Shown: positions 53,909-61,849, numbered from the stretch's first letter. The stretch is DNA of 64,000 nucleotides from Jiella flava (GCF_017349315.1 NZ_JAFMPP010000001.1:496001-560000); one strand, 5' to 3'. The notes: generated by a model from the letters alone, not told the origin. Translations and numbers: made by a program.

Positions 53909-53990
53909 GAGCGGACTGCGATGAACCGGAACGCCATAGCGCTCGAAGACTTTGTTGAGCCGCATGGCGGGATCCGAAACGTCATGCAAC
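53909..53990. repeat. 82-bp dispersed element, copy 2
   Basis: Matches 9740-9821. It lies immediately after the permease stop, inside the catabolic island, so the element has spread to both native and acquired DNA or has inserted since acquisition. Confidence 0.65.
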
Positions 53991-54011
53991 GTTCAGCATC
54001 ATGCCCTGAAT

Positions 54012-54052
54012 CCTGTCCCTGTGAAGCCTGTCCCTGTGAAGCCTGTCCATGA
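54012..54052. repeat. 2.7 copies of a 15-bp tandem repeat
   Basis: CCTGTCCCTGTGAAG twice, then CCTGTCCATGA. Lies between the permease and the aminotransferase genes, upstream of the chosen aminotransferase start; probably non-coding. Confidence 0.7.
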
Positions 54053-54107
54053 CACCAAGCGGCCGGCACGGTCCCGCTTCGTCTCCATTCCGTCAAGGAT
54101 TAGTAAA

Positions 54108-55493
54108 GTGACCAACCACATCTCAAATTCACTTGCTCACGCCGATATATCGTCGGTTCTGCATCCCTACACCGACGCGCGCGCCCATGAACGGCAAGGC
54201 CCAGTCGTCATCGACCACGGCAAAGGCATCTATGTCTACGATGATAAAGGGAATGAATACATTGAAGGTCTCGCCGGTCTTTGGTCCGTCGCTATCGGAT
54301 TCAACGAACCACGGTTAGTGAAAACAGCCGCGGAGCAGATGGCGAAGCTCCCCTATTATCACACCTTCAGTCACAAGTCGCACGAACCGTCGATAAGACT
54401 TGCCGAAAAACTGGTTGAGATGACGCCGCCCTCACTCAACCACGTCTTCTTCACGAGTTCTGGCTCTGAAGCCAATGATACCATGGTCAAAATGGTCTGG
54501 TACATGAACAACGCGCTTGGCCGCCCCAATAAGAAGAAGTTCCTGGCGCGCAACAAAGCCTATCATGGAATCACGGTCGCATCCGGTAGCCTGACGGGTC
54601 TTCCCAATAACCATCGGGATTTCGACCTGCCTGCAATCCCGGTCCGGCATCTGACATGTCCGCATTTCTATCGGTTTGCGGAAGAAGGCGAAACGGAAGT
54701 CGAATTCGCCGCTCGCTTAGTCGCTGAAGCGGAGGCGGCAATTTTAGAGGAAGGGCCGGAGACGATCGCCGCTTTCATCGGCGAGCCTTTGATGGCTGCG
54801 GGTGGCGTGATGGCGCCGCCGGAAGGCTACTGGCAGGGCATCGAAGCTCTCTGCCGCAAGTATGATATATTGCTTGTTGCTGATGAAGTAATCTGCGGCT
54901 TTGGACGGCTCGGAACAACTTTCGGGTGCGAATACTTCGGCTTCACGCCAGACATCATGATCACATCGAAGCAGCTAACCTCGTCCTACATGCCGCTTGC
55001 CGCAATCGTCTTCTCTGACGATGTTTACAACGCGATTGCGGACAACACGGCAAAAATCGGAACATTTGGCCACGGCTTTACCGCTTCGGGCCATCCGGTC
55101 GCAACGGCTGTGGGGCTTGAGAACCTAAAGATCATCGAAGAGCGCGAGCTTGTGGCGAATGCTGCAAAGGTCGGCAGGTTTTTCCAAGCTCGCCTGCGAG
55201 AACTCGCCGATCATCCGCTGGTTGGTGAGGTCCGGGGCATTGGATTGATCGCGGCGGTCGAAATGGTTGCCGACAAGCAGACCAAGCGGCCTTTTGCACA
55301 ACCGGGTAAGATTGGCGCGACGGCCTTTTCCGCGACCCAGGAGCACGGATTGATCGTCCGAGCGATCGGAGATTCGATCGCGCTTTGCCCGCCTCTCATT
55401 ATCGATGAGGTTCAGGTCGATGAGTTGGTGAATCGGTTGAAGAAGGCGCTTGATGACGTTGCTGAATGGCGATCTTCTGAGAACTTCAACTGA
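54108..55493 (+). CDS. Class III omega-aminotransferase
   Basis: 461 residues from the GTG at 54108, with AAGGA upstream; a longer frame reaches back through tandem repeat sequence and is unlikely. Fold type I PLP enzyme of the omega-amino-acid:pyruvate group: DDKGNEYIEGLAGLWSVAIG near residue 45, FFTSSGSEANDTMVKM near 115, LLVADEVICGFGRLG near 255 with the PLP aspartate, and TSKQLTSSYMPLAAIVFS near 284 with the Schiff-base lysine. Transfers the terminal amino group of an omega-amino acid to a keto acid, giving a semialdehyde. Fits between the ring-opening genes and the aldehyde dehydrogenase. Confidence 0.9.
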   Translation: MTNHISNSLAHADISSVLHPYTDARAHERQGPVVIDHGKGIYVYDDKGNEYIEGLAGLWSVAIGFNEPRLVKTAAEQMAKLPYYHTFSHKSHEPSIRLAEKLVEMTPPSLNHVFFTSSGSEANDTMVKMVWYMNNALGRPNKKKFLARNKAYHGITVASGSLTGLPNNHRDFDLPAIPVRHLTCPHFYRFAEEGETEVEFAARLVAEAEAAILEEGPETIAAFIGEPLMAAGGVMAPPEGYWQGIEALCRKYDILLVADEVICGFGRLGTTFGCEYFGFTPDIMITSKQLTSSYMPLAAIVFSDDVYNAIADNTAKIGTFGHGFTASGHPVATAVGLENLKIIEERELVANAAKVGRFFQARLRELADHPLVGEVRGIGLIAAVEMVADKQTKRPFAQPGKIGATAFSATQEHGLIVRAIGDSIALCPPLIIDEVQVDELVNRLKKALDDVAEWRSSENFN

Positions 55494-55509
55494 AGAGGCG
55501 GGGGAAGAC

Positions 55510-56385
55510 ATGATCTATGACCAACCAAGATTCATGCCAGCGGGAGACCGCTATGTGCTGATCGAGTTTGGCAACGAGATGAATCTCGACCTGAATTTTT
55601 TGGCGCAGGGCTTGGCGACGGCGGCTGCCAATGCCGAAATTGGCGGAGTTATTGAAACGGCGCCATGCTTTGCATCGCTGCTCGTTCATTACGAGCCGAC
55701 GCAGATCGGCTATGACGATGTTGTTCGAGAATTTCTGCAGCTGAGTGCCGCGCTAGGATCGTCAGAGGATATCGAGCTCGAAAGTCGGCTTTTCTATCTG
55801 CCCGCGCTTTACCTCGACCCTTGGACGAAAGCCTGTGTTGACGATTACTGCGCCAAAATTGCCAAGAAGGCGCCAGACGCCGAACTCGTGGTTCAAGAGA
55901 ACGGTCTGGACAATGTCGAGCATCTCGTCCGTCTGCATTCCTCTTCCGAATACTGGGTTGCGTCGCTTGGTTTCTGGCCCGGCCTGCCATTTCTCATGGC
56001 GCTCGATCCCAGAGCGAGATTGACGGCTCCGAAGTACAACCCGCCGCGGACGAATACCCCAAAAGGTGCGATCGGTCTTGGCGGTGCGGCCAACTCCATC
56101 TACCCGGTTGCGACCCCTGGCGGCTATCAGATCTTTGCGCGAACCCCGGTCCCGATTTGGGACCCGACCGGCCGACAGGAGGTATTTGAGGGAAGCCTGT
56201 GCCTCTTCAGGCCAGGGGATCGAATCAAGTTCGTGCCGGTCACCCGTGATGAATACGACGCTTGCGAGGCAGCGTTGAACGACGGCCGGTACAGTTACAC
56301 TGTTGTCGAGTATCAGAAATTCGGAGTCAGAAACTACAAGAAATGGGTTTCAAAACTGGATAAAAAGACGGGAGCGGCGGCATGA
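55510..56385 (+). CDS. pxpB: PxpB-like carboxyltransferase-domain protein (KipI family)
   Basis: 291 residues from the ATG at 55510. Diagnostic motifs: RFMPAGDRYVLIEFGNEMNL at residue 6, VRLHSSSEYWVASLGFWPGLPFLMALDP near 145 and YPVATPGGYQIFARTPVPIW near 200. This matches PxpB/KipI and the first half of the urea-carboxylase carboxyltransferase domain. About 50 residues longer than typical PxpB, with a C-terminal tail (VVEYQKFGVRNYKKWVSKLD). The stop overlaps the pxpC start. Expected to combine with PxpC into the active site that uses carboxybiotin. Confidence 0.88.
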   Translation: MIYDQPRFMPAGDRYVLIEFGNEMNLDLNFLAQGLATAAANAEIGGVIETAPCFASLLVHYEPTQIGYDDVVREFLQLSAALGSSEDIELESRLFYLPALYLDPWTKACVDDYCAKIAKKAPDAELVVQENGLDNVEHLVRLHSSSEYWVASLGFWPGLPFLMALDPRARLTAPKYNPPRTNTPKGAIGLGGAANSIYPVATPGGYQIFARTPVPIWDPTGRQEVFEGSLCLFRPGDRIKFVPVTRDEYDACEAALNDGRYSYTVVEYQKFGVRNYKKWVSKLDKKTGAAA

Positions 56386-57356
56386 TCAAGATCTTGAAAG
56401 CTGGCCTCGAAACCTCAGTCCAGGATTATCCTGGCCGCATCGGCTACTGGAATCAAGGATTTCCGCCTTCCGGCCCTATGGACAGTTGGTCCTTTCGAAT
56501 GGCGAATGTGCTCGTGGGCAATGCGCCGGGTGCCGCTGGCTTCGAGTGTCAGTTCCTTGGCCCCACGCTGCAGTTTGGTGAAGATACCGTCATCGCCATA
56601 ACCGGGGCTGATATGACCCCGGCAGTCGACGGTGAAGCGGTGCCGCTTTGGCAATCCCTCGCCGTCAAGGCGGGCCAGACGCTTGTGCTCTCGGGGGCCC
56701 GCGTCGGTGCGCGCGCCTATATCGCATTTGCCGGCGGTTTGGCGAACCCGGAAATGCTCGGCTCGCGGTCCACATTCAACAAGGCGGGCGTGGGCGGCAT
56801 TGACGGACATTCGGTAAAGCCTGGGCAGGAATTACCGCTGTTCCAGGGAGACGGCACTCCCGGGCTCAAAGTCCCGGATAATCTTCGCCCGCAGATCCGC
56901 ACCGACAAAACCTGGGACATTGAGGTGTGCGCTGGCCCGAACGACGACTGGATCGACGAGGCCGGCCATGAGCGGTTCCTCACATCGCCCTGGACCCTTT
57001 CCGCCAAATCGGACCGGACCGGCTTTCGACTGGAGGGACCGGAGTGGACCTTCACGCAAAAGGCCACCAACAAACCGAGGGAACATGGTTCGTTGCCGTC
57101 GAACATCATCGATCATGGCTATCCGATGGGTGCGATCAATCTTGCCGGACAGACACCCATCATTCTCGTCAACGACGGACCTTCCATGGGCGGTTTCATC
57201 AACCCATACACGGTTCCATCATGCGCATTTTGGAAGCTCGGTCAGTCTAAGCCCAACGAGACCTTCAAATTCAAGCTCGTCAGCGTATCGGAGGCGCAAG
57301 ATCTCGCACTGCAGATCGCCAAGCGCTGCGTCGCCGAAAACTTAGTCAAAGCATAA
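56382..57356 (+). CDS. pxpC: PxpC-like biotin-dependent carboxyltransferase family protein (KipA family)
   Basis: 324 residues, ATG overlapping the pxpB stop by 4 nt. Begins with the family signature ILKAGLETSVQDYPGRIGYW, then GFPPSGPMDSWSFRMANVLVG; continues ARVGARAYIAFAGGLANPEM near residue 108 and GYPMGAINLAGQTPIILVND near 245. Homologous to the second half of the carboxyltransferase domain of urea carboxylase. Full length. Followed after 15 nt by the biotin carrier gene, which supports a biotin-dependent function rather than the biotin-free PxpABC of E. coli. Confidence 0.9.
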   Translation: MIKILKAGLETSVQDYPGRIGYWNQGFPPSGPMDSWSFRMANVLVGNAPGAAGFECQFLGPTLQFGEDTVIAITGADMTPAVDGEAVPLWQSLAVKAGQTLVLSGARVGARAYIAFAGGLANPEMLGSRSTFNKAGVGGIDGHSVKPGQELPLFQGDGTPGLKVPDNLRPQIRTDKTWDIEVCAGPNDDWIDEAGHERFLTSPWTLSAKSDRTGFRLEGPEWTFTQKATNKPREHGSLPSNIIDHGYPMGAINLAGQTPIILVNDGPSMGGFINPYTVPSCAFWKLGQSKPNETFKFKLVSVSEAQDLALQIAKRCVAENLVKA

Positions 57357-57371
57357 AGAGAACAACTGATT

Positions 57372-57608
57372 ATGGCAAAACAGCTTCTTTCCCCGCTTCC
57401 AGGTGTATTCTACCGCCGACCCTCTCCAGACGAGGCAAACTTCAAGAATGACGGTGACGCCGTCGCTGCTGGCGACACGGTGGGGATCGTGGAAGCCATG
57501 AAGTCCTTCTTTCCGATTGAGGCGGAAGAAGCAGGTGTCGCGATCCGCTTTTTAGTCGAAGACGGAGCTGCCATCGATGCTGCCCAGGCAATCGCCGAGA
57601 TGGATTGA
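57372..57608 (+). CDS. Biotin carboxyl carrier protein (short, stand-alone)
   Basis: 78 residues. LLSPLPGVFYRRPSPDE starts a biotinyl domain, followed by VEAMKSFFPIEAEEAGVAI with the biotinylated lysine at residue 43 (E-A-M-K-S in place of the usual E-A-M-K-M) and a second half-domain V-E-D-G-A-A-I-D-A-A-Q-A-I-A. Nothing but the biotinyl domain is present; AccB of fatty-acid synthesis is twice as long, so this is a dedicated carrier for the neighbouring carboxylase. 6 nt upstream of the biotin carboxylase gene. Confidence 0.93.
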   Translation: MAKQLLSPLPGVFYRRPSPDEANFKNDGDAVAAGDTVGIVEAMKSFFPIEAEEAGVAIRFLVEDGAAIDAAQAIAEMD

Positions 57609-57614
57609 GCGGCC

Positions 57615-58982
57615 ATGACGATCAAATCACTCTTCATCGCAAATCGCGGTGAGATCGCCGTGCGTATCATCAAGGCGGCGAAAGCCTTGGGGATACGCAC
57701 GATACAAGCAGCGAGCGAAGCTGACACCGGATCGCTCGCATGTAAACTCGCTGATGACGTTGTCGTAATCGGACCGCCGCAGGCTGCGAAATCCTATCTC
57801 GACATCGACGCGGTCGTCGCCGCAATAACGGCAAGCGGCGCGGATGCGGTGCATCCCGGCTACGGCTTTCTTTCGGAAAACCCTCGATTTGTATCCGCAG
57901 TCCAAGCTGCCGGGGTGATATTCGTCGGGCCCGATGCCGAGACGATCGCGAAGATGGGCGACAAGGCCACGGCACGCGCAGAAGCGATAGCTGCCGGCGT
58001 GCCGGTTGTTCCGGGCAGTGAAGGCCTGATCAGCGACCTCAATGATGCTCGCGCGCAGGCGCGTCGCATCGGCTATCCTGTGATGATCAAGGCAAGCGCT
58101 GGCGGCGGCGGGCGAGGTATCCGCATTGTCGATGATGAAGCATCACTTGAGACGTTGGTGCCACAAGCCATGGCGGAGGCCCGAGCGGCCTTTGGCAACG
58201 ATAGCCTGTATATGGAGCGCTATATCTCGCGTGCTCGTCACATCGAGGTGCAGGTGCTCGGGGACGGAACCGATGTGGTGCATCTTTTTGAGCGGGAATG
58301 CTCGCTGCAGCGCAAGCGGCAAAAGGTATGGGAAGAGGCGCCAGCCGCGAACTTGCCGCAGCGCGTTCGTGACGCGATCTGTGCCTCTGCCGTGGCTCTT
58401 GCAAAAAGGGTGCACTACAAAAATGCCGGCACGCTCGAATATCTTTACGACAGCGAGACCGAGGAATTCTTCTTCATCGAGATGAACACCCGGATCCAGG
58501 TTGAGCATCCTGTGACGGAAGCGATCACCGGAATCGATCTTGTTCAAGCTCAGCTGCGTGTCGCAGGGGGTGAGCGCCTTTGGTTTTCGCAATCCGACAT
58601 CGAAGCGAAGGGGCACGCGATCGAGGTGCGCATCAACGCCGAGAACCCGCTGAAGATGTTCATGCCGTCGCCGGGACTTATCACTGGCTATGCTGCACCA
58701 GCAGGTGATGCGGTCCGTTTCGATACACTGTTATACGACGGTTATCAGATTGCGCCGTATTACGATTCGCTCGTCGGAAAGCTGATTGTTGCGGCTAACG
58801 ATCGCGCGTCGGCAATCGACGCTCTGACGAGTGCCCTTGATACTCTCAAGATCGAGGGGATTCATACGACCGTCCCGCTGCATAAGGCACTCGCCAGCAA
58901 TCCGGAGGTTCGCAACGGTCGTTTCCATACCGCATGGTTGGAAGGCTGGATGGGGGCAGGTGGTCTGTCTGCCAAATCTTGA
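57615..58982 (+). CDS. Biotin carboxylase subunit, dedicated to the lactam/amide system
   Basis: 455 residues, AccC-like. IANRGEIAVRIIKAAKALGI at residue 8; ATP-grasp loop ASAGGGGRGIRIV near 160; HIEVQVLGDG near 209; ECSLQRKRQKVWEEAPA near 229; EMNTRIQVEHPVTEAITGID near 287 with the catalytic E-M-N-x-R and H. It carboxylates biotin from bicarbonate and ATP. Full-length without fused carrier or carboxyltransferase domains. With the preceding three genes it completes a split urea-carboxylase-like enzyme. A housekeeping accC is expected elsewhere in the genome. Confidence 0.94.
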   Translation: MTIKSLFIANRGEIAVRIIKAAKALGIRTIQAASEADTGSLACKLADDVVVIGPPQAAKSYLDIDAVVAAITASGADAVHPGYGFLSENPRFVSAVQAAGVIFVGPDAETIAKMGDKATARAEAIAAGVPVVPGSEGLISDLNDARAQARRIGYPVMIKASAGGGGRGIRIVDDEASLETLVPQAMAEARAAFGNDSLYMERYISRARHIEVQVLGDGTDVVHLFERECSLQRKRQKVWEEAPAANLPQRVRDAICASAVALAKRVHYKNAGTLEYLYDSETEEFFFIEMNTRIQVEHPVTEAITGIDLVQAQLRVAGGERLWFSQSDIEAKGHAIEVRINAENPLKMFMPSPGLITGYAAPAGDAVRFDTLLYDGYQIAPYYDSLVGKLIVAANDRASAIDALTSALDTLKIEGIHTTVPLHKALASNPEVRNGRFHTAWLEGWMGAGGLSAKS

Positions 58983-58987
58983 GCGTC

Positions 58988-59039
58988 GGATGATGCCGGC
59001 GAAAGATCGCTGGCGTCATCCGTCGCCTTCGGCGCGACG
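58988..59039. terminator. Convergent hairpin region after the biotin carboxylase gene
   Basis: GGATGATGCCGGCG pairs with CGCTGGCGTCATCC (12 of 14) around GAAAGAT, followed by a CGTCGC/GCGACG hairpin. No strong T-run, but the position between convergent genes supports transcript ending. Confidence 0.4.
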
Positions 59040-59065
59040 GACTCGACCAAAGTCGGGAGGGACGT

Positions 59066-59734
59066 TTAGGGGCTCGGGTCACCGAGAATTGCATGACGCG
59101 AATCGGTGATGTGTTGAAACATAATGGTTTCGGCATGACGACCGTCGCGGTCTAAGATCGCCTGATAGATCTCCTGATGCTGGGCAGCATAGCGCGCCAT
59201 GCGATCGGTCGTGAGCGACACTTCTTTCATCCTGCCCCACAGTCTGCCCGAGCGGACGGCGTGGATTGACTCATAAATATTGTTCAACAAGTTGTTGCGG
59301 GCAGCTTGAACGATAAGGCGATGAAAAAGCGCGTCACAGTTCTCGAAATCGATAAAATTGAATGCAATGCTTCCGAGTTCGATGGCTTTCCGCATCTCTT
59401 CAATATCATAGGGCGTTGCTCGCAATGCGGCGATTGCGGCCGCCTTCGGTTCCACGATCAATCGCGCCTCGAAAACCTCGGCTGGATATGTCCGAACGAC
59501 GAGCTTCTGCTGCTTGAAGGAACTCTTCTGTGCCGAGCGGAGACGATCATCGGCAAGAAATGTCCCCCGTCCCACATGGCGGATTAGGCGCCCGTCTTGC
59601 TCCAGCTTCGCCAGCTGCCGGCGCAACGCTGTTCGGGGGAGCCCGAGTTTCAGGGACAAGTCGCGTTCCGGCGGGAGCCGTTCTCCAGGCCCTATGCCTT
59701 CTGCGACGATAAAATCTTCCAATAAGCCGCTCAT
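59066..59734 (-). CDS. Second GntR-family regulator, FadR/FCD type
   Basis: 222 residues from the ATG at 59734, with GGGAGA upstream; a much longer frame would extend through the promoter and into the divergent gene. HTH: PPERDLSLKLGLPRTALRRQ near residue 20, then LEQDGRLIRHVGRGTFLAD. The FCD domain begins near residue 80 (FEARLIVEPKAAAIAALRA) and shows D-A-L-F-H-R-L and a later A-Q-H-Q-E-I-Y. Divergent from the aldehyde dehydrogenase; the space between holds a TACCAAT-3-ATTGGTA palindrome and repeated ACCAAAT half sites. It may respond to a pathway intermediate (semialdehyde or dicarboxylate). Confidence 0.87.
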   Translation of the reverse strand: MSGLLEDFIVAEGIGPGERLPPERDLSLKLGLPRTALRRQLAKLEQDGRLIRHVGRGTFLADDRLRSAQKSSFKQQKLVVRTYPAEVFEARLIVEPKAAAIAALRATPYDIEEMRKAIELGSIAFNFIDFENCDALFHRLIVQAARNNLLNNIYESIHAVRSGRLWGRMKEVSLTTDRMARYAAQHQEIYQAILDRDGRHAETIMFQHITDSRHAILGDPSP

Positions 59735-59785
59735 TTTTCTCCCAAATTGCCCAACCAATTTGATCTGGATTGACACCAAATACAA

Positions 59786-59802
59786 TACCAATTTTATTGG
59801 TA
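59786..59802. promoter_or_regulatory. Operator candidate TACCAATTTTATTGGTA
   Basis: Perfect 7-bp arms around TTT between the divergent GntR and dehydrogenase genes. ACCAAAT half sites flank it at 59775-59781 and 59806-59812, and a CCAATTTGAT lies near 59755. Likely binding site of the adjacent GntR protein. Confidence 0.6.
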
Positions 59803-59840
59803 GCAACCAAATAAACGCTACTCTCCCTGGAGAAAATGTC

Positions 59841-61334
59841 ATGCCGAAGACGGTTGGTCTCGAGTCGAGCATCGAAGCGGAAAGCGCTCTTGAACTTGCT
59901 TCACGGGCTCCGAACACAATGCTCATCGATGGAGATTGGTCGGGCGGAACCAATTCGAATTGGTTTGATGTCATTGATCCAGCCGACGGCTCAAAGATCG
60001 CATCCGTCGTCAATGGAACCCAGGACGACGGATTGCGTGCCGTGGCTGCTGCCGCTTCAGCAGCCGAGGGCTGGAAGGCGAAGTCGCCGCGCCAGCGCTC
60101 TGATATTCTTATGCGATGCTTCCACCTGATGACGGAGCGCGCCGAGTTTCTGGCGAGGCTGATTACGGCGGAGAACGGCAAGGCTTTGCCGGATGCCCGC
60201 GGCGAGGTCTCCTACGCCGCCGAATTCTTCCGCTGGTATGCGGAGGAGTCTCCGCGAGATTTTAGCGAGTTGGCGATCGCGCCCTCCGGCGCAAATCGCA
60301 TCGTCGTTCAGCATCAGCCGATTGGCGTTGCCGTCTTGATTACGCCCTGGAATTTCCCGGCGGCAATGGCGACCCGAAAGATTGCGCCGGCGCTTGCAGC
60401 CGGGTGCACCTGCATCCTTAAGCCCGCGGCGGAAACGCCTCTAACGGCGCTCGCGATTGGGGCGATTATGCTCGAAGCTGGCGTGCCTGCCGGCGTCGTC
60501 AATATCGTCACGACCACCTCCGCCGGTGAGGTCGTGAATGCGATGTTGCATGATCCCCGTGTGCGCAAGCTGTCTTTCACAGGATCGACTGGGGTTGGCA
60601 AAATCCTGCTTAAGGAGGCTGCAGATCAGGTTATCAGCAGCTCCATGGAGCTTGGAGGCAATGCTCCGTTCATCGTGTTTGACGACGCCGACCTGGAAAG
60701 CGCGGTCGCAGGCGCGATGGTGGCGAAGATGCGAAATGGCGGTGAGGCATGCACCGCCGCCAATCGGTTTTACGTCCAGCGTGGCATCTATGATGCCTTC
60801 GTTCAGAGACTGACGGACGAAATGAGCGCCTTGAAAGTGGGGCGGGGATTGGACGCCGGCATCCAACTCGGGCCCCTGATTACGCCGGCCGCTGTGGCGA
60901 AGGTTGAACGGCTCGTTCTCGACGCGGTCAATCGCGGCGCAAAGATCGTCACGGGTGGAACGAAGATTGCAGGGCCTGGTTATTTCTATCCTCCGACCGT
61001 CCTCTCGGAGGTTGTGCCGGGCTCTGACATCCTCAATGAAGAGATTTTCGGCCCGGTCGCCGCAATCATCCCGTTCGAGACGCAGGAAGAAGTGATCGCA
61101 TTGGCCAACAACACCGAATACGGGCTGGTCTCATACATCTATAGCGCGGATCACAAGAGAGCATTTTTTGTTGCTGGAGAGATCGAGTCTGGCATGGTCG
61201 GTGTGAACCGAGGAATCGTCTCGGACGCTGCGGCGCCCTTTGGCGGTATGAAGCAAAGCGGACTGGGCAGGGAAGGCGGAAGGCACGGAATGCTCGAATA
61301 TGTCGAAATGAAATACATCGCAGCCAGTTGGTGA
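59841..61334 (+). CDS. Aldehyde dehydrogenase, succinate/glutarate-semialdehyde type (GabD-like)
   Basis: 497 residues from the ATG at 59841 with GGAG upstream; the long upstream frame crosses the regulator gene. Motifs: VLITPWNFPAAMATRKIAPA near residue 164, KPAAETPLTALAI, FTGSTGVGKILLKEAAD near 243, SMELGGNAPFIVFDDADLE (general base E) near 263 and the nucleophile in GGEACTAANRFYV near 300. NIVTTTSAGEV and GLGREGGRHGMLEYVEMKY at the C-terminus are GabD-like. Oxidises a semialdehyde to a dicarboxylate with NAD(P). Completes the pathway after the omega-aminotransferase. Whether the chain is C4, C5 or C6 cannot be read from sequence. Confidence 0.92.
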   Translation: MPKTVGLESSIEAESALELASRAPNTMLIDGDWSGGTNSNWFDVIDPADGSKIASVVNGTQDDGLRAVAAAASAAEGWKAKSPRQRSDILMRCFHLMTERAEFLARLITAENGKALPDARGEVSYAAEFFRWYAEESPRDFSELAIAPSGANRIVVQHQPIGVAVLITPWNFPAAMATRKIAPALAAGCTCILKPAAETPLTALAIGAIMLEAGVPAGVVNIVTTTSAGEVVNAMLHDPRVRKLSFTGSTGVGKILLKEAADQVISSSMELGGNAPFIVFDDADLESAVAGAMVAKMRNGGEACTAANRFYVQRGIYDAFVQRLTDEMSALKVGRGLDAGIQLGPLITPAAVAKVERLVLDAVNRGAKIVTGGTKIAGPGYFYPPTVLSEVVPGSDILNEEIFGPVAAIIPFETQEEVIALANNTEYGLVSYIYSADHKRAFFVAGEIESGMVGVNRGIVSDAAAPFGGMKQSGLGREGGRHGMLEYVEMKYIAASW

Positions 61335-61502
61335 AGATTGGCTGTGACGTTCGGGGACATCGTTTCACCGCTGCCCCCCGCCGGATTGGCGCCAGTTTCC
61401 TCTTTCCGGGGCAAGTCCAGTCGGCTGTCCCGCTGATCAGGGAAGCTATCGCCGACGGCGAGACTTTCGGGCGCATGCCTCCAAGGATGCCTGCGCCAGG
61501 AC

Positions 61503-61790
61503 TGATATCAAGCACCGCAGGGCCAAGGCCAAATATCCATGGACCAATCAATGGACGGCCCGAGAGGATGAACCGCGCCATCAGGCGGCTACGGTCAAGC
61601 GCTTCGACGACGAGAGCCACGACCAGCTCCGGCAGCATTTCGCTGACGTCGTTGTCGCCGACAATGTCGCCCGCAGGCTCAAGACCCCTCAAGGGTCTTA
61701 CCCCCGACGGGTTCATCTGCAAAATCCGGGACTCTCAGCCCGAACGCTGCACCGTCAACCCGCTCCAGCAAATACCGGAACCAGACAGCG
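61503..61790 (+). pseudogene. IS481-family transposase remnant with frameshifts
   Basis: Three frames together rebuild the C-terminus of an IS481 transposase. IKHRRAKAKYPWT then, after a frameshift, GRPERMNRAIR; after another, ATVKRFDDESHDQLRQHFAD and ARRLKTPQG; after a third, LKGLTPDGFICKIRDSQPER and TVNPLQQIPEP. Intact proteins read ...HPWTNGQVERMN...ATVKR...SHDQLR...RRLKTL.GLTP...NP.HQMPGLN. At least three indels; the catalytic D-D-E core upstream is not recognisable. A dead fragment marking the right edge of the acquired block. Confidence 0.8.
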
Positions 61791-61793
61791 ACA

Positions 61794-61833
61794 GCATCGG
61801 CGCGAAAAGCGGAATCGATTTTCGGGCCGATGC
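61794..61833. repeat. REP-like palindrome, copy 4
   Basis: GCATCGGCGCGAAAAGCG, loop GAAT, CGATTTTCGGGCCGATGC; two mismatches in 18. Adjacent to the IS481 remnant, as copy 3 is adjacent to the IS630 remnant. Confidence 0.75.
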
Positions 61834-61849
61834 GTCAATTTTGAGAGTG

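Noticed and set aside
54012-54052. CRISPR-like short repeats
   Set aside because: Only 2.7 direct tandem copies with no spacers and no cas genes.
53952-54107. 52-residue extension of the aminotransferase through the 15-bp tandem repeat
   Set aside because: The extension encodes repeat-derived VPVKP units and part of the 82-bp intergenic element; the GTG at 54108 fits the family start.
59514-59840. N-terminal extension of the aldehyde dehydrogenase to 606 residues
   Set aside because: It would run through the divergent promoter and the regulator gene; the ATG at 59841 has a ribosome site and gives the normal family length.
59735-60181. 149-residue N-terminal extension of the second GntR regulator
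   Set aside because: It overlaps the dehydrogenase gene and lies outside the HTH domain; the ATG at 59734 has a good ribosome site.
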